A stretch of 64,000 bases of DNA from Garcia nutans (taxonomy: Eukaryota > Streptophyta > Magnoliopsida > Malpighiales > Euphorbiaceae), in NCBI GenBank assembly GCA_947685225.1, contig CANTUV010000033.1:56025001-56089000 (forward strand). The letters are read 5' to 3'. The position numbers and the translations under genes are program-made. Position 1 is the stretch's first letter, and each line of letters starts with the position of its first letter. Below the pieces are notes generated by a model. The model was not told where the DNA came from. It saw nothing but the letters and a program-made list of their open reading frames with translations, and did not search any database. Shown here piece by piece: positions 13,801 through 25,800 of the stretch.

Positions 13801-16800
13801 TGATGTGGCATTACCAAGAAGGACACATGACGACATGCTCACATACCATGTTCAAGAACCAGGCAGATACAGGTACGAAGACCCATATACTATGTAACCA
13901 AGCATAAAACATTCCAAACTGAATTAATATGAGATTACTTAACAGTTGTATTACTTGGAAGAACAAAAAGAGTGATTTAATTACCACTATTGCACATAGA
14001 TCCTGTGACTCGAAACGATCAAAAAGAAACTCAATATTGTCTCTGAAAACTTTGTTCATCCGTTCAGCAATCAAGCTTCTTAAGTTGATGGTCCTTCCAA
14101 GCAACTGTACATCAAAATAATCCCAAAGGAGCGAGGGAGTAAAACCAAAGTGCCAATATTGTAACTGGGAGTATTAGAAAAAGATGTATTGTAATGGTCA
14201 AGATTTTAAACATGAAACTTTTTAACTAATATTGAAAAATTGATAGTGTATAGTGACAAAAGTATTATGGATAAATGCTATAAGTAGAGAATAGTAAATT
14301 GTATATCTCAAAAATTTACTGAAGAGATTATTTTTACGGTTTTACGAGATTAAAACTCGATTTAGAATCAACGGTTAAAAATGAGGGTGCTCCATAGTTA
14401 TTATGAGCAATCCCTCACTTGATTAAAAATATTATATATATATGTGTGCATATGTATGTGTGTGTAAAAATTTCTGATTTCTTCTCCATCTTCCACGCCA
14501 TCTTCTACCATCATCACCATCTTCTCTCTATTTCTTCTTCCTTTCATCAAATTAATTAAGGATTAAGAGAAAATCACATATAGGTATAGATTTTTAGAAG
14601 AATAAGCTAGAAAAGGCAAGATTATCAATAAGTAATCAAAGGAAAAGAGAGAAAAAGAAAGAGAAAGAGGAATTTTGAAGAGGTATGTGCTTTTGATTTA
14701 TAATTTGCAAATATATGAATTTTTATGAGTTTTAATGATTTAATTGAATGATTGAGTTATGTATAATGATATATTTCTTGAAAGTATTGATTAAATGGAT
14801 TGATGAGTGAAAAATAACTTTTATACGATGGATTTGATTCTTAACTCAAGCTTTATGAGAATTGAGTGGTTTGATATTGTTTTTATCCATATGAAATAGT
14901 TGAAAGTTTGATTAAGTGAAGTTTTAGTAAAATATTTGATATGAATTCTTTTTATGTCAAAACTTTGAGTTTGATACATTATTATCTTAGATCTTCAATA
15001 TGTTTGTGTTTAATGAAGTTAAAAGTGCAGAATAAATGATTTTGGGATGCCACGGGCGTGGCTTAAAAGTGCCATGGGCGTGGCGTTAAAGTTGAAACTG
15101 TTGGAGAAAGAATTACTCCGAAAACAGACCCAAAATCAATGCCACGGTCGTGGCAAATGAGTTTCACGAATGTAGGGTTGAAAGCGTGACTGTTTCTTTA
15201 GGAATTTTGATAAAACAGAGTCAATCTAAATGTCACGGTCGTGGCCCTTGAGAGCTTCATTTAATATCCCACGGCCGTGGGGTTGTGATGCCACGGCCGT
15301 GGGGTACCTAAATAATATTTTTGGCTTGTATTTTGTGATATACAGGCCTAGTATGAGGCTAATATATTTATGTTTCTTACTTTTGTATTGAGAATTCATG
15401 TGTATGTGTTAAAAGTATAAAAAAGAGTGATAAACTTTAGATATGTGACAAATATATATCATACTAAATGTTGATAAAAGTATTGTACCAGTGAAATGAT
15501 ATAAATAATTCAGTGTTAATCAAAACTAATGAATTGCCCAAATCATACTGATTTTATATCTAACTTTGGATTGAATGGCTAACCAGAGGAAGGATAGCCA
15601 TAGTGATAGTGAGCACCTCATGCCATTAATGGACACATTGTGTTATCAGTGATAGTGGACATAATTGCCATTATACATTCTTGAGATTTGACATTAAAAT
15701 TGCTGCACGAACATATTATCCAAACCTGTGATCTGAGTTTAGTATATATGGGCATATTTAATGAAGATAACTTAATTGAAAATATATGTGAACATGATAG
15801 TTGTGAATAATGGAAGAAATGCAAAATAATAATACAAGTCAATTACTTGAAAATTGACTTACTGTGTTACAATGTAAAAGTGATTGTTAATATATATATT
15901 AATGTTTATAAGTGAATGTTCTATGCACGGACTGGAAATGTTATGCTCAAGGTATTGATTATGCTCAAGGTATTGAATTAATCAATAACTTTATAAGTGT
16001 TGTAATGATTGAAAGTGTATATAATGATATAAGATACAAAGTGCTCCAAAGCATAGTACTAAATTTAAGTGCTGAAAATTATAAATTGAATGAAATTATC
16101 CTATATGTGAAATTGAAAAGTAAGACTTATTAAAAAACAAAATAAGCGTATTGTGAACACTGTTATTAAATGAGAAAGCAAGTCTTAAATAAAATGATTC
16201 ATAAAGAGAAAAGTTGCAGTACCGAAAGTATAGTATAGCATGATGACTTTTATAAAATTAAAGCTATTATTTTGTGTAATCAGAATATTATGTTGGCCTG
16301 TTACTGAAATTAGTTAATATATTGAAATATTTCTTAAAACTAAATGTTATTACTATATTTTCATAAGTATTTTTCTTTAATATTAAGTGACAAAATATGT
16401 TTATAAGTTTTGCTTAGCGTGTTAGAATTGTTTTCTGACATGCAGGTATCAGGATATCGAAGCAAGTTAAGAAGTGGAATTAAGAATCTTAGGAAATTAC
16501 CTATAGTACATATAAAGATCTTTTGTATATTGTACTCATAAGTTATAAAATGTATATATATAATTTAGTTTAGCTATTTGAGAGATTGTACAAATTTGTA
16601 AATACAACAACAACAACAACAACAACAACAACTAAGCCTTAGTCCCAAACAAGTTGGGGTCGGCTGTATGGATCCTCAACAAAATAAGCTCAAAAGACAC
16701 CAAAAAAGATACTCCAGCCTTAGGCCCCTTCCAAGACACGGATTTTACATCTCCATTCAAGTCTGTCATTAATCAAATCCGCATCAAGATCTAAGGCACG

Positions 16801-19800
16801 TAAGTCTCTGGCTATCACCTCATTCCACACAGTTCTAGGTCTTCCACGACCTCTAGCCCCCTCAATCAACAAATTCTCACTCTTACGAACCGCAGCATTA
16901 GGAGGTCTTCTTAAAACATGCCCATACCATCTAAGTCTTCCTTCCCTCACCTTATCTTCGACATCCGCTACTTGGACTTTTTGTCGAATATGAACATTTT
17001 TAATTTTGTCCAGTCTGGTATGTCCACACATCCATCTTAGCATCCTCATTTCTGCCACACTCATCTTATGCAAATGTTGTCCCGATGGTGCCCAACACTC
17101 ACTACCATAGAGCATCGCAGGTCTAACAACCGTCCTATAGAATTTATCTTTCAACCGTACAAATTTGTAAATATGAAAAGAATATATGTATTTAAAGGAT
17201 GAAGTTTGAGAATTCTAGTGAATGATTATTAAAGAAAGGAATGTATTATATAATCATTTGATTTGACAAACTTATGATAGTTATCTGGTTTGTAACTAGT
17301 ATTTGGATTATTGGAGATTGATCTAAATGTTGGACCTATAAGTGTTGTATTATACAGATTGTAATATTATTTGAAAATTTTTATTAATTGGAAGAGAATT
17401 TCCTATGAATTGATTGGAGCACGGACAGTATATAAAATAATATTCTCTGATAGTTTTTATGTAAGAATTATCAGAGGATGTTACATGTATGGTTCAATTC
17501 TTAAGTTAAGGAATTATTGTGCATATGTGCATTTTGAAAAGTAAGTAATAAAAATGGGAGCACCAGGAGTAAGCAGTTAAAGAGTCCCTTTATGAAAACT
17601 ACTAACAAAAGTTGCAAAAGCAATATGACGCCAAAAATTTCTATAATTGACCGTGAGGAATACGGTTCCCCTCTTTCCAAATGCTGGTACATTCTCAAAC
17701 TCCTCAAATTTTACCCTTCAAAATGGAGACAAAATAAGAGCCCCTTTAAGCATTTTAACTCTCATTTCTGCACTCCTTTTTTGGTCCCTAGCAATTCCAA
17801 GCGGTGCTGCAAAGGAAACAAACTAAGCTTTGGCTACCTCAGACATCTATTGAACAAACTTCAAATTTGGCTTGGGCTTCACCAATTTAGTAAATGGCCA
17901 ATATAAATAAAAAGGGAGAAAGGGGGCCTATTTATCAAAGGCAGTTGCCAAGTATACATGTTGTCCAAGGTTGGGGGACAATGATAAGGAATAGTTTGCT
18001 TTATCAAATTTCAGATCACTGTTAGCGATTGTCCAGTGGGGATAACGCTGTGATACTTTAAATACATTACGGGCAAAAGTAAATACATTAGCTACAAAAG
18101 AGACAGTAACAAAGGAAAGTATATTTTTAGTTTTTTACCTTTACTCTAGTCATCTTAAATAAAGCAGTGAACCTCATTGGTTGGACAGAATATTTTTCTC
18201 CGTCGTCCGAGGCAAAAAGGAATGATGGATCAAGAAGTTCACTACAAAATTTAGCAAGCAGTAGATGGTTCATTTCATAGCATAGGAACTATAGCAGATG
18301 ACAAAGCACATACCTTGCTGCCCAACTCTTGTAATATGTGAAAATAATATCGCAGAATTTTGAAACAAACAAATCAAAGCAGTGGTCCACCTATAAAGAG
18401 AATAAATTTGCAACCGTAGTTTTAATACAATAGGAAAGTGTTCTATTTAACTCAAGGACCAAAATCAGAGTAGTTGGACACATGGAAACTAAGACTTATG
18501 CATACATATCTTCAAATATGCTAAAGTTAGATGCTTTATGGCTTAGGATATTTCATATTAGAAAATCTTCTCAGCAAGTAAAACAAGCATCATATAATGC
18601 AAAAGAAAAAAAAACCTTCCACACCATCAGAGAACCAATTTGGATTATACATGGTTAACCCATATATGGTAGAGTGGCACATCAAGTTTCATGCAGCCAG
18701 CCCCATCCTACAGGGATTCGGGCTCAGTTGAATTAAGTAAGAGTAGAAAAAATGAGAAAAAAGAGCCATTAGTTACGCATTTGTGGCTGAGATTGCTAAA
18801 GCAGGGGAAGCCTTCATGGACTGCTGCAGTTACTTTAGAGCATAATTCACAGGGTAACTAATGTCCATCAAAAAGTATTTTTTTTTTTACCAAAGAGCAC
18901 ATGCAATCCTAAAAAATCAACAAAACTAACAGTTTGAAGGAGAGCAAAAATTTCAGAAGGCATAATCTCATTTTAAAAACAGGGTATTCAACAGAGCAAC
19001 ACCAGTTTAATAAACATTAATCATGTACATCCCAAGAAGAGATGTTAAAAATAACTCAATAGAAAAGGCTCAAAAATTGATATACCTCAGCTTCAATTTC
19101 ATCATAAAGGAAACGCTGCCTTAATGTTACCAGAGCTTGCTGAGCTGAATCATTGTAGATGTCAAATGGCATCAGAACAGTTTCAAGAAGGCCAGCATTC
19201 TGGGACTCAAGCACATGATCCACCAACATCCAGGGGAGGGAGCATTCAACGGGAAACTATGCATGGATAAAAAACTGGTTCCTATAAGTCAGAAACACAT
19301 AAAGCAAACAAAATATGTGTATAAAACAAAAATTAGAGGGAGATAGAGACTTGATCGTGACAATGACTTAGTAGACAATACAAGCAAGTAGGCAGCTGCG
19401 GTCATTATATTAGTGAGTATGTTAAACTATTTCAAAATCAGGCATTTCTCTTCCATCTTCTTTCACTAATGTTCCAAGTGCACAAGTTCTATGCAAAATT
19501 ATCTATGCTTAACCTGAGAACAACATGGTCAGTATCTTCCATTTCTTTTCTCATGGAAATGAAAAATCAGTTACAAACTCTTTTCCTTGCCAAGAAACCA
19601 TGTTCAGTTCAGAAACACCCTCATTATAAGATACCAAACAACTTTTCAGTAACATGTTAATACTCCTTTAGCCAAAAAACCACTTTGTACCACAACAAAT
19701 CAAGAACTTATTTCTTTTTCATCCGAAGACTCCAAAATGTATATATATATATATATATATATAATATAAAATCCAGAGAACTTCAGCAACTTTCTTACTA

Positions 19801-22800
19801 CCGAACTCTCCAATAAAAGTAACAACAGCTTCTGGACATACCAATGCTCATTAAAAATACTAAAAAAGTTATTTTGCATTCTCAGTTGCTTTTTCATGAG
19901 ACCCTTTCATTCTACATCATGTGTACAGTTGAACTGAGAATTTGTTTTCCATTAAGCTTACATGATTTTGAAATAATACATAAAATAGGTAGGATAGCAC
20001 CCTGATAGCATACTAGAGTTTTTGAGCCAATATAGTGATAAAAGGAAATTGCAATAACATAAAGTAAGATAGCAGTGTGACATTACGATTACCTGGATAA
20101 CACGAGAAGACTCCAAATAAAATTCCCTAAACCATAGGAAGCCAAGATCTGTCAAAGTTCCAACGGTCACTGCAAAAATTATTACAGCAAAATTAACTTC
20201 CATTTAATAGGTCATGAGATTTACTATTGCGAAATGGCAAAATCTTTAATTTGCACCACAGTTTAACCCAGTCAATAGTCACTAAGAGGAAACACAACCA
20301 CTGACTCATGTTAAAACTCAGAGCATATAGGCGAGAAAATTACCTGAATAATCCAATATATGCAAGAAGAAACTAAGCTTGTAAAAGAAGGTCTCCAACT
20401 GCTTCAAGTCATTTACAGGAATCTCAGACCCGCTATTGCCAAAAAGGCCACCAGGCTTCCGCAGATTACCACCAGACACTAATTCATATATCAGGAATTG
20501 CAAACAGTGAACCTGAACAAAGAAAATTGAGGGCCTGAATCTTAGAAGTATGTCCATTAAAACGTATGCATTTACAATATTATAGTGGCTGACTGCCTTC
20601 AAATAAAAAATTTACATTTTCAAAAACTAGACAACAATAAGACAGTTGTATTATGATTGCATAAGATACATCCACAGAATCAATGATGGAGGAAGCCAGG
20701 AAGAGGGGGATCAGGAGGGGCCATAGCCTCCACCCCCCCAACCTCCAAAATATGAATTTTTCAGTGTGACTATTTTAAAAAAATATTAGTTGTATATTGA
20801 ATATGGCCCCCCCTTATTTTAGATGAAAATTTCCCACAAATATATAAAAGTTGACTAATTATATATAAAAACTTAATGTAAGTTACAATATGAAAAATTT
20901 GATTTCACTCTTAAAAATTTTCTAGCTTCGTCACTGCACAGTATCATGCCAAATGTTTGTGCAACAATATAAAATGGGTTGTTTGATAAACTGCATAAAT
21001 TTGTCATATTCAGGAAGGCAGCATATTTGGCATCAGAAATCACCGCACAGACAGCAAGGATTGTTGTTTTCTAAGAAGAAAAGGATTACTCCACAAAACA
21101 TGAATAAGACAGTAAGGAAGAACTTGGTGAAGTATATAGCATAAATTTTTAAATTTTGATGTAATCATTCAAAGGAAACAAGAAAGGGAAAGGCGTTGGA
21201 ATGTAAATTAGCAGAAATATGACTAATCACCTGTGCAGCTGTTGGTGCGACTGGCCTCGGATAAAAAAAGCTCCCTTTACTATCTTCGCCCCCATATGAT
21301 TGTAACTCAGTTTCAGGCTTGCTTGTATTTGCCATCCAGTCTGCTGAAAGAGTCCGCATATCAGAAAGAATCCTGAAATTCAGAAATTAGACCAAAAGTA
21401 GGGGGAAACATTTCAGTTAAACACTCCATTGTAAGAAGCAGATTGTCTTAATTAGCTGGTAAATAAATTTCAACATGATTGCATTGTTACATTTCCTCTC
21501 ATAAAATCCCATTGAAAAGTGAGTTGTATCATTATTAGCCCACTAATATGATGACGATATTCATACTACTTTATAATAATGAGCACCAAGCTTTCATATT
21601 GGAAATCAGTGAACATCTAAGCAGAGATTCAGATGACAAAATACCAATTCAAATGCTCACCTTGAAAGGTCTTTCTTCTTTCTGAATGTAGTTCGCAACA
21701 TGGTGGCCAATGTGTTTTGGACAAAATCTTGAACCTCTGCATGTATTGTTTCCCACAAGGCATCAGCTACCAGTGTGTCACATCGATGCATCATGGATCC
21801 AACATTCTTTATGTAGCTAATGAGTTCAACAAGAGCTTTCCTTTCCTCAGCAGTGTAATTATATCTTACCACCTGTGAGATAACCCACAAGCATGTTCTT
21901 TCAAGCATATAACATAATAGATATGGATGATTATATCATACCACGTATATGCTATACAAGGCAATAATTCTCAAATTTGTTCATTTTAATTATAAGCACA
22001 CATATATCCTTCCAAATATTTGAAGTTTATATCATACCATGAGCACTTTGAAAGCCAAGAATTAGCATGTGAAATACATGGTGATCAGCATAATTTTCTT
22101 TTTCTTTTTTTTGCATTTTTCTTTTTCACCTAGTTCAACAAACCCAACAAAAAAAAATCATATATATTTACTTTTTCATAATCAGAAAATGATGCAGAAC
22201 TTCCATTTGATTCAAAAGGAATTGCATCTTTGCATGGGCGAGAAAATTTCCATGCACATTGTTCCCAAATGCGTGCAGTCCATCTGCTCAACAGCTGGAA
22301 ACCTTCAACAACCATATCATACATGTTTCCCTTGACTTCTTTGCACCATTCAATATCAGCACCATCAATCGATTTCAACAGTAACAGCTACATAAATAAG
22401 TTCAAGAAGCAAGAAACATGTATCAGACTGTGTAAAACAAAGATCACAAGAACTCTCATCAATGCATATAGAAAGCAGGATAAGGGTGGATTGGGAGAGA
22501 GATTAGGTACCTGATTCAAGGATGAAGCAAAACGAATTGCAAAATCATCATGCTCAGCACGAATAGCTCCTATGTGATTGATAATTAGATAATGTCTCTG
22601 ATAAGTAAAGTATGTTAAGGTAGTTAATGATACCCACATGCTACAATCAGCAATAAAAATAATGTAAAATTGTAAAATGGTAAAATGATAAAACTGAAAA
22701 ATGATGTTTTAAGGATATTCTTGTGCCTCCCGGGGTGGAAGTTCATGAGGTGCTGGGAGGGTAAGAAGACGAATCTGTGAAGAAAACTTTTGAAAGTACA

Positions 22801-25800
22801 TTGACAATTCTTTCAAAATTGCAGCAGGAGAAAGATGAAGATCTGGAAATGCAGGAATAACAGGATCATTCTGCCACAAATAAAGAACAAATTACAATTA
22901 TAATTGTATATTGTTAAATTTCAAACACAACAAGGTAAACAATTTTTTGCAACTTCAGAACCAAGATAATGTTCTAGAATAACAGATGAACAAGAAGATA
23001 TAATCCAGAGTACCTTAAAGATATTGATCAGCCTGTTGATTTTCACTCTCTTATATAGTGACTCGCCATCTTTATCTGATGATGTTGCTAGGACAACAAG
23101 GACAGGTAAAACACGCAGAAGAATGTGCCTCTCTGGAAATAGAAGTGCAAAATCCAGCTCCAAAGACTCAACAACAAATACTATGAGAACCTGAAGAATG
23201 TCTTCTACACTATTTTTTTTGTCAAGGACCTCAAGAAGGAATTGTTAAAGGCAAAAGGCACTACACCAAAAAATGCAGAATTTTGAAATACAAGTAGCAA
23301 GAAGAATGAAGCCAACGGCATATTGTATTTAAAATTAACAAAGAAAGCGCATCGCAGAGAAGTTGCATGAAATAAGGTCAAATTTTAATGCCAAATAAGA
23401 AAACTACTTTCACCAAATTACTGCAATAATTAATCAGGATACTTGTTCACTCGAAACATTTCGACGTGCAAATTCAACAAGATAGCCCATCTTGTGCTTA
23501 AGAAAATCTGCAATTGTTGAGTATAGAATAGTAAATAAGGCAAATCAAACTGGCAGTTTGACAATAGAGAAAGAAAAATAGTACCAGTAAAATACAAGGA
23601 CAAGATATCAACCCAGTATTTCATTTTACTGGATCTCTAAAAGGACCGCAGACACATACCTGTAGATCATCTAACTCCTCCCTCATTGAATCAATGTCTT
23701 GCCATTGAATACTGACTTGTGTGAATGTCCTGATAAAAAGCAGTAATACATTAGAAAAAGAAAGTAGGGTTGAGGGAGAAGAAAGAAGATAAGAATGTCT
23801 GTTACGCTCTTCAGCAGAATGAGCAGTTGCATTGTTTATTTTGTGAAAAAATGTCTAAAAAAGTTGAGCAATTGGAAAAAAGGGCTGAAATGCACAACGA
23901 TTAACCAAAACCAGAGTTCAGACAGAAAATATGATTCATGTGAAAAAGCTAACATAGTAGCTCAAGACATGTTCGGAAGCAGAAAACAGTTTGAATGGAC
24001 TGGTAGACAGAAATATTATTTGATGCTATTTAGAAGAACTGATAAAAAAAACAACTGAAAATATTGAATTTTAATGTGATCACTAAAAAAATTCAATATC
24101 CCGACAGACCAGATTTGACAAAATAATCCATCATTGTCCTTATGCTTTGCTATTCATCGTTAAGGACTTTTTTGTAGGTATTAGAGGTATGTGAATTTTG
24201 TTACAGAGATCATATGTGATAATAAATTAAAAAGAAGACAATCCTTTACAATCTTAAAGAGAAAAATAAAATAAAAGATTCTAAACTACAAGCTATTTCG
24301 CCGAAGCATTTAAGGACTAGAAAGGACATAAACAAAGTAAGTATTGCCATACCTTTTATACCAAGAGAAATCATTAGGTATGCTTGCCTTAGCATTCTTA
24401 AGATGATCAAGTTGCACTAAAACATCAAGTAACTTCAACATTGACCTAAAGTAAGAAATTGATTAACAAAGAAGGAGATAATGAAAAACTGATGCCATCA
24501 AAATGAAGGGAAGTTAGAAAATGAAAAAAAAGGGGGAAAACCTGCCACATACCATAAATGTGATACTGTGGGCCCATTAATGCGTCGCTCAGGCCTAGAA
24601 AAGCGCTGCATATCAGCTGCTAGCTGCATCATCAATATAGAAGTTATGAGGATGTGAATATCTATCAAAAGCTACAATGCAAACAATGTAATAATATTTA
24701 GACCAATAAAAAAGGTGAGATCATATACTTTAGATGCAGCTGATGCTTGCCATCGCTGAATTTCACGCAGACGACTCATCTCCAAGTCCAAAACTTGATA
24801 TGTTTCCAGATACAAGTCAGCCTGACTGTGCTTCATAGAATCAGGAAGCTGCCACATTAAATCAAGTCTTAGATTCATTTTTACAACCATGGAAAGTGAA
24901 CTGGAAAATTGTGTTATTTACTAAACTGTATTGTCATAGAAAGGCATAGGATTCACTGTATGTTAACAACCAACTATGAACGGGTCATCTGTGAATGAAT
25001 TTTCCATGGAAAGGAAGTGCAACTCATGCACAAATTACAAAATAAAAGCCATCGTAGTCAACAAAAATGATAAAAAGGAAAATCATTCATATAACATTCA
25101 AAAGGGGCTTTCACCCCTATTTCAACCTAGGATATTAAATGTGCCTAGTTGTGTCATTTGGATTGAGACCAAGATAAACCTGAGGAAGCGCTTTGACACA
25201 GCTGCGATATGTATAAAGCACTGATGCCATCCCCTTCCCCTCTTGGATAAGTGCATCCTGCACATATAGCAGAATTTACCATAAAAACCACCAAAATAAG
25301 TACAATTGTCAATGCATTAATATTTGACAACAAATAACCAAGTAATGATTTCCATACATGTCAATAACAAATCTCAAAAGGAGAACAAAAAGAGCACATA
25401 CCAGCTGATTGAGCGCTTTTGTGTCTTCAGATAAAGATAAGCGGTATGCAGAAACATCACTGTACTCTGCAGAATGAAAGCAACTCCTTCAATATTTAAT
25501 ATCATGACAACATCCATTGTATACGTAGGGCATAGGGAGGAGTAGCGTGGATAAACATAATCAATCAATCAATTTTTTTCTCTTCTTTGTGTGTTTAACA
25601 AGGACAACATGCTTCATTTACAAGAACAACAAATTATCCAAAAACACCAATTTTAATTTACTCCAAGCTTCACTGAAGTAGTCTTCAGTTCTTATGCATG
25701 ATACCCCAGTAAGTGAGGTATCTTGCTCAACTACCATTATCCACCATCTCTATTTAGAGGCAAAAGCTAATCTTTTCTACTATCAATTTGTCATTATCAA

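Larger units (their letters stand above)
14190..17485. mobile_element. Solo LTR of an LTR retrotransposon
   Basis: The block opens with TGTAATGGTC and closes with GGATGTTACA, giving the TG...CA ends and a short TGTAA/TTACA terminal inversion typical of LTRs. The five bases on either side are identical (TGTAT at 14185-14189 and 17486-17490), a target-site duplication. No gag, protease, reverse transcriptase, integrase, primer-binding site or second LTR is seen, so this is one LTR left after recombination. Its length without the later LINE insertion is about 2.73 kb. A Ty3/gypsy origin is a guess from the large size and the TGTAAT...TTACA ends. Inside are a pyrimidine-rich stretch (14470-14550) and a cluster of GC-rich palindromes (15049-15303). 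Confidence 0.85.
14105..18138 (-). other. Enlarged PIR intron 20 carrying nested insertions
   Basis: This 4.03-kb intron separates the exon ending TRVK from the exon starting LLGRTINLRS. It is by far the longest in the gene. Nearly all the excess is a solo LTR (14190-17485) with a LINE fragment inside it. Removing both, with one target-site copy, leaves about 0.73 kb. The flanking splice sites are ordinary GT and AG, and both neighbouring exons are intact. Confidence 0.9.

Noticed and set aside
15912..16133. 73-codon frame within the solo LTR
   Set aside because: No gag-pol similarity. It includes an 18-bp direct duplication (TTATGCTCAAGGTATTGA) and is non-coding LTR.
14190..17485. Full-length LTR retrotransposon
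   Set aside because: No second LTR, primer-binding site or pol coding. One pair of 5-bp flanks encloses a single LTR-like unit.
17592..17906. 104-codon plus-strand frame in PIR intron 20
   Set aside because: No recognisable domain. It lies within an intron, opposite the gene, and looks like chance open frame.
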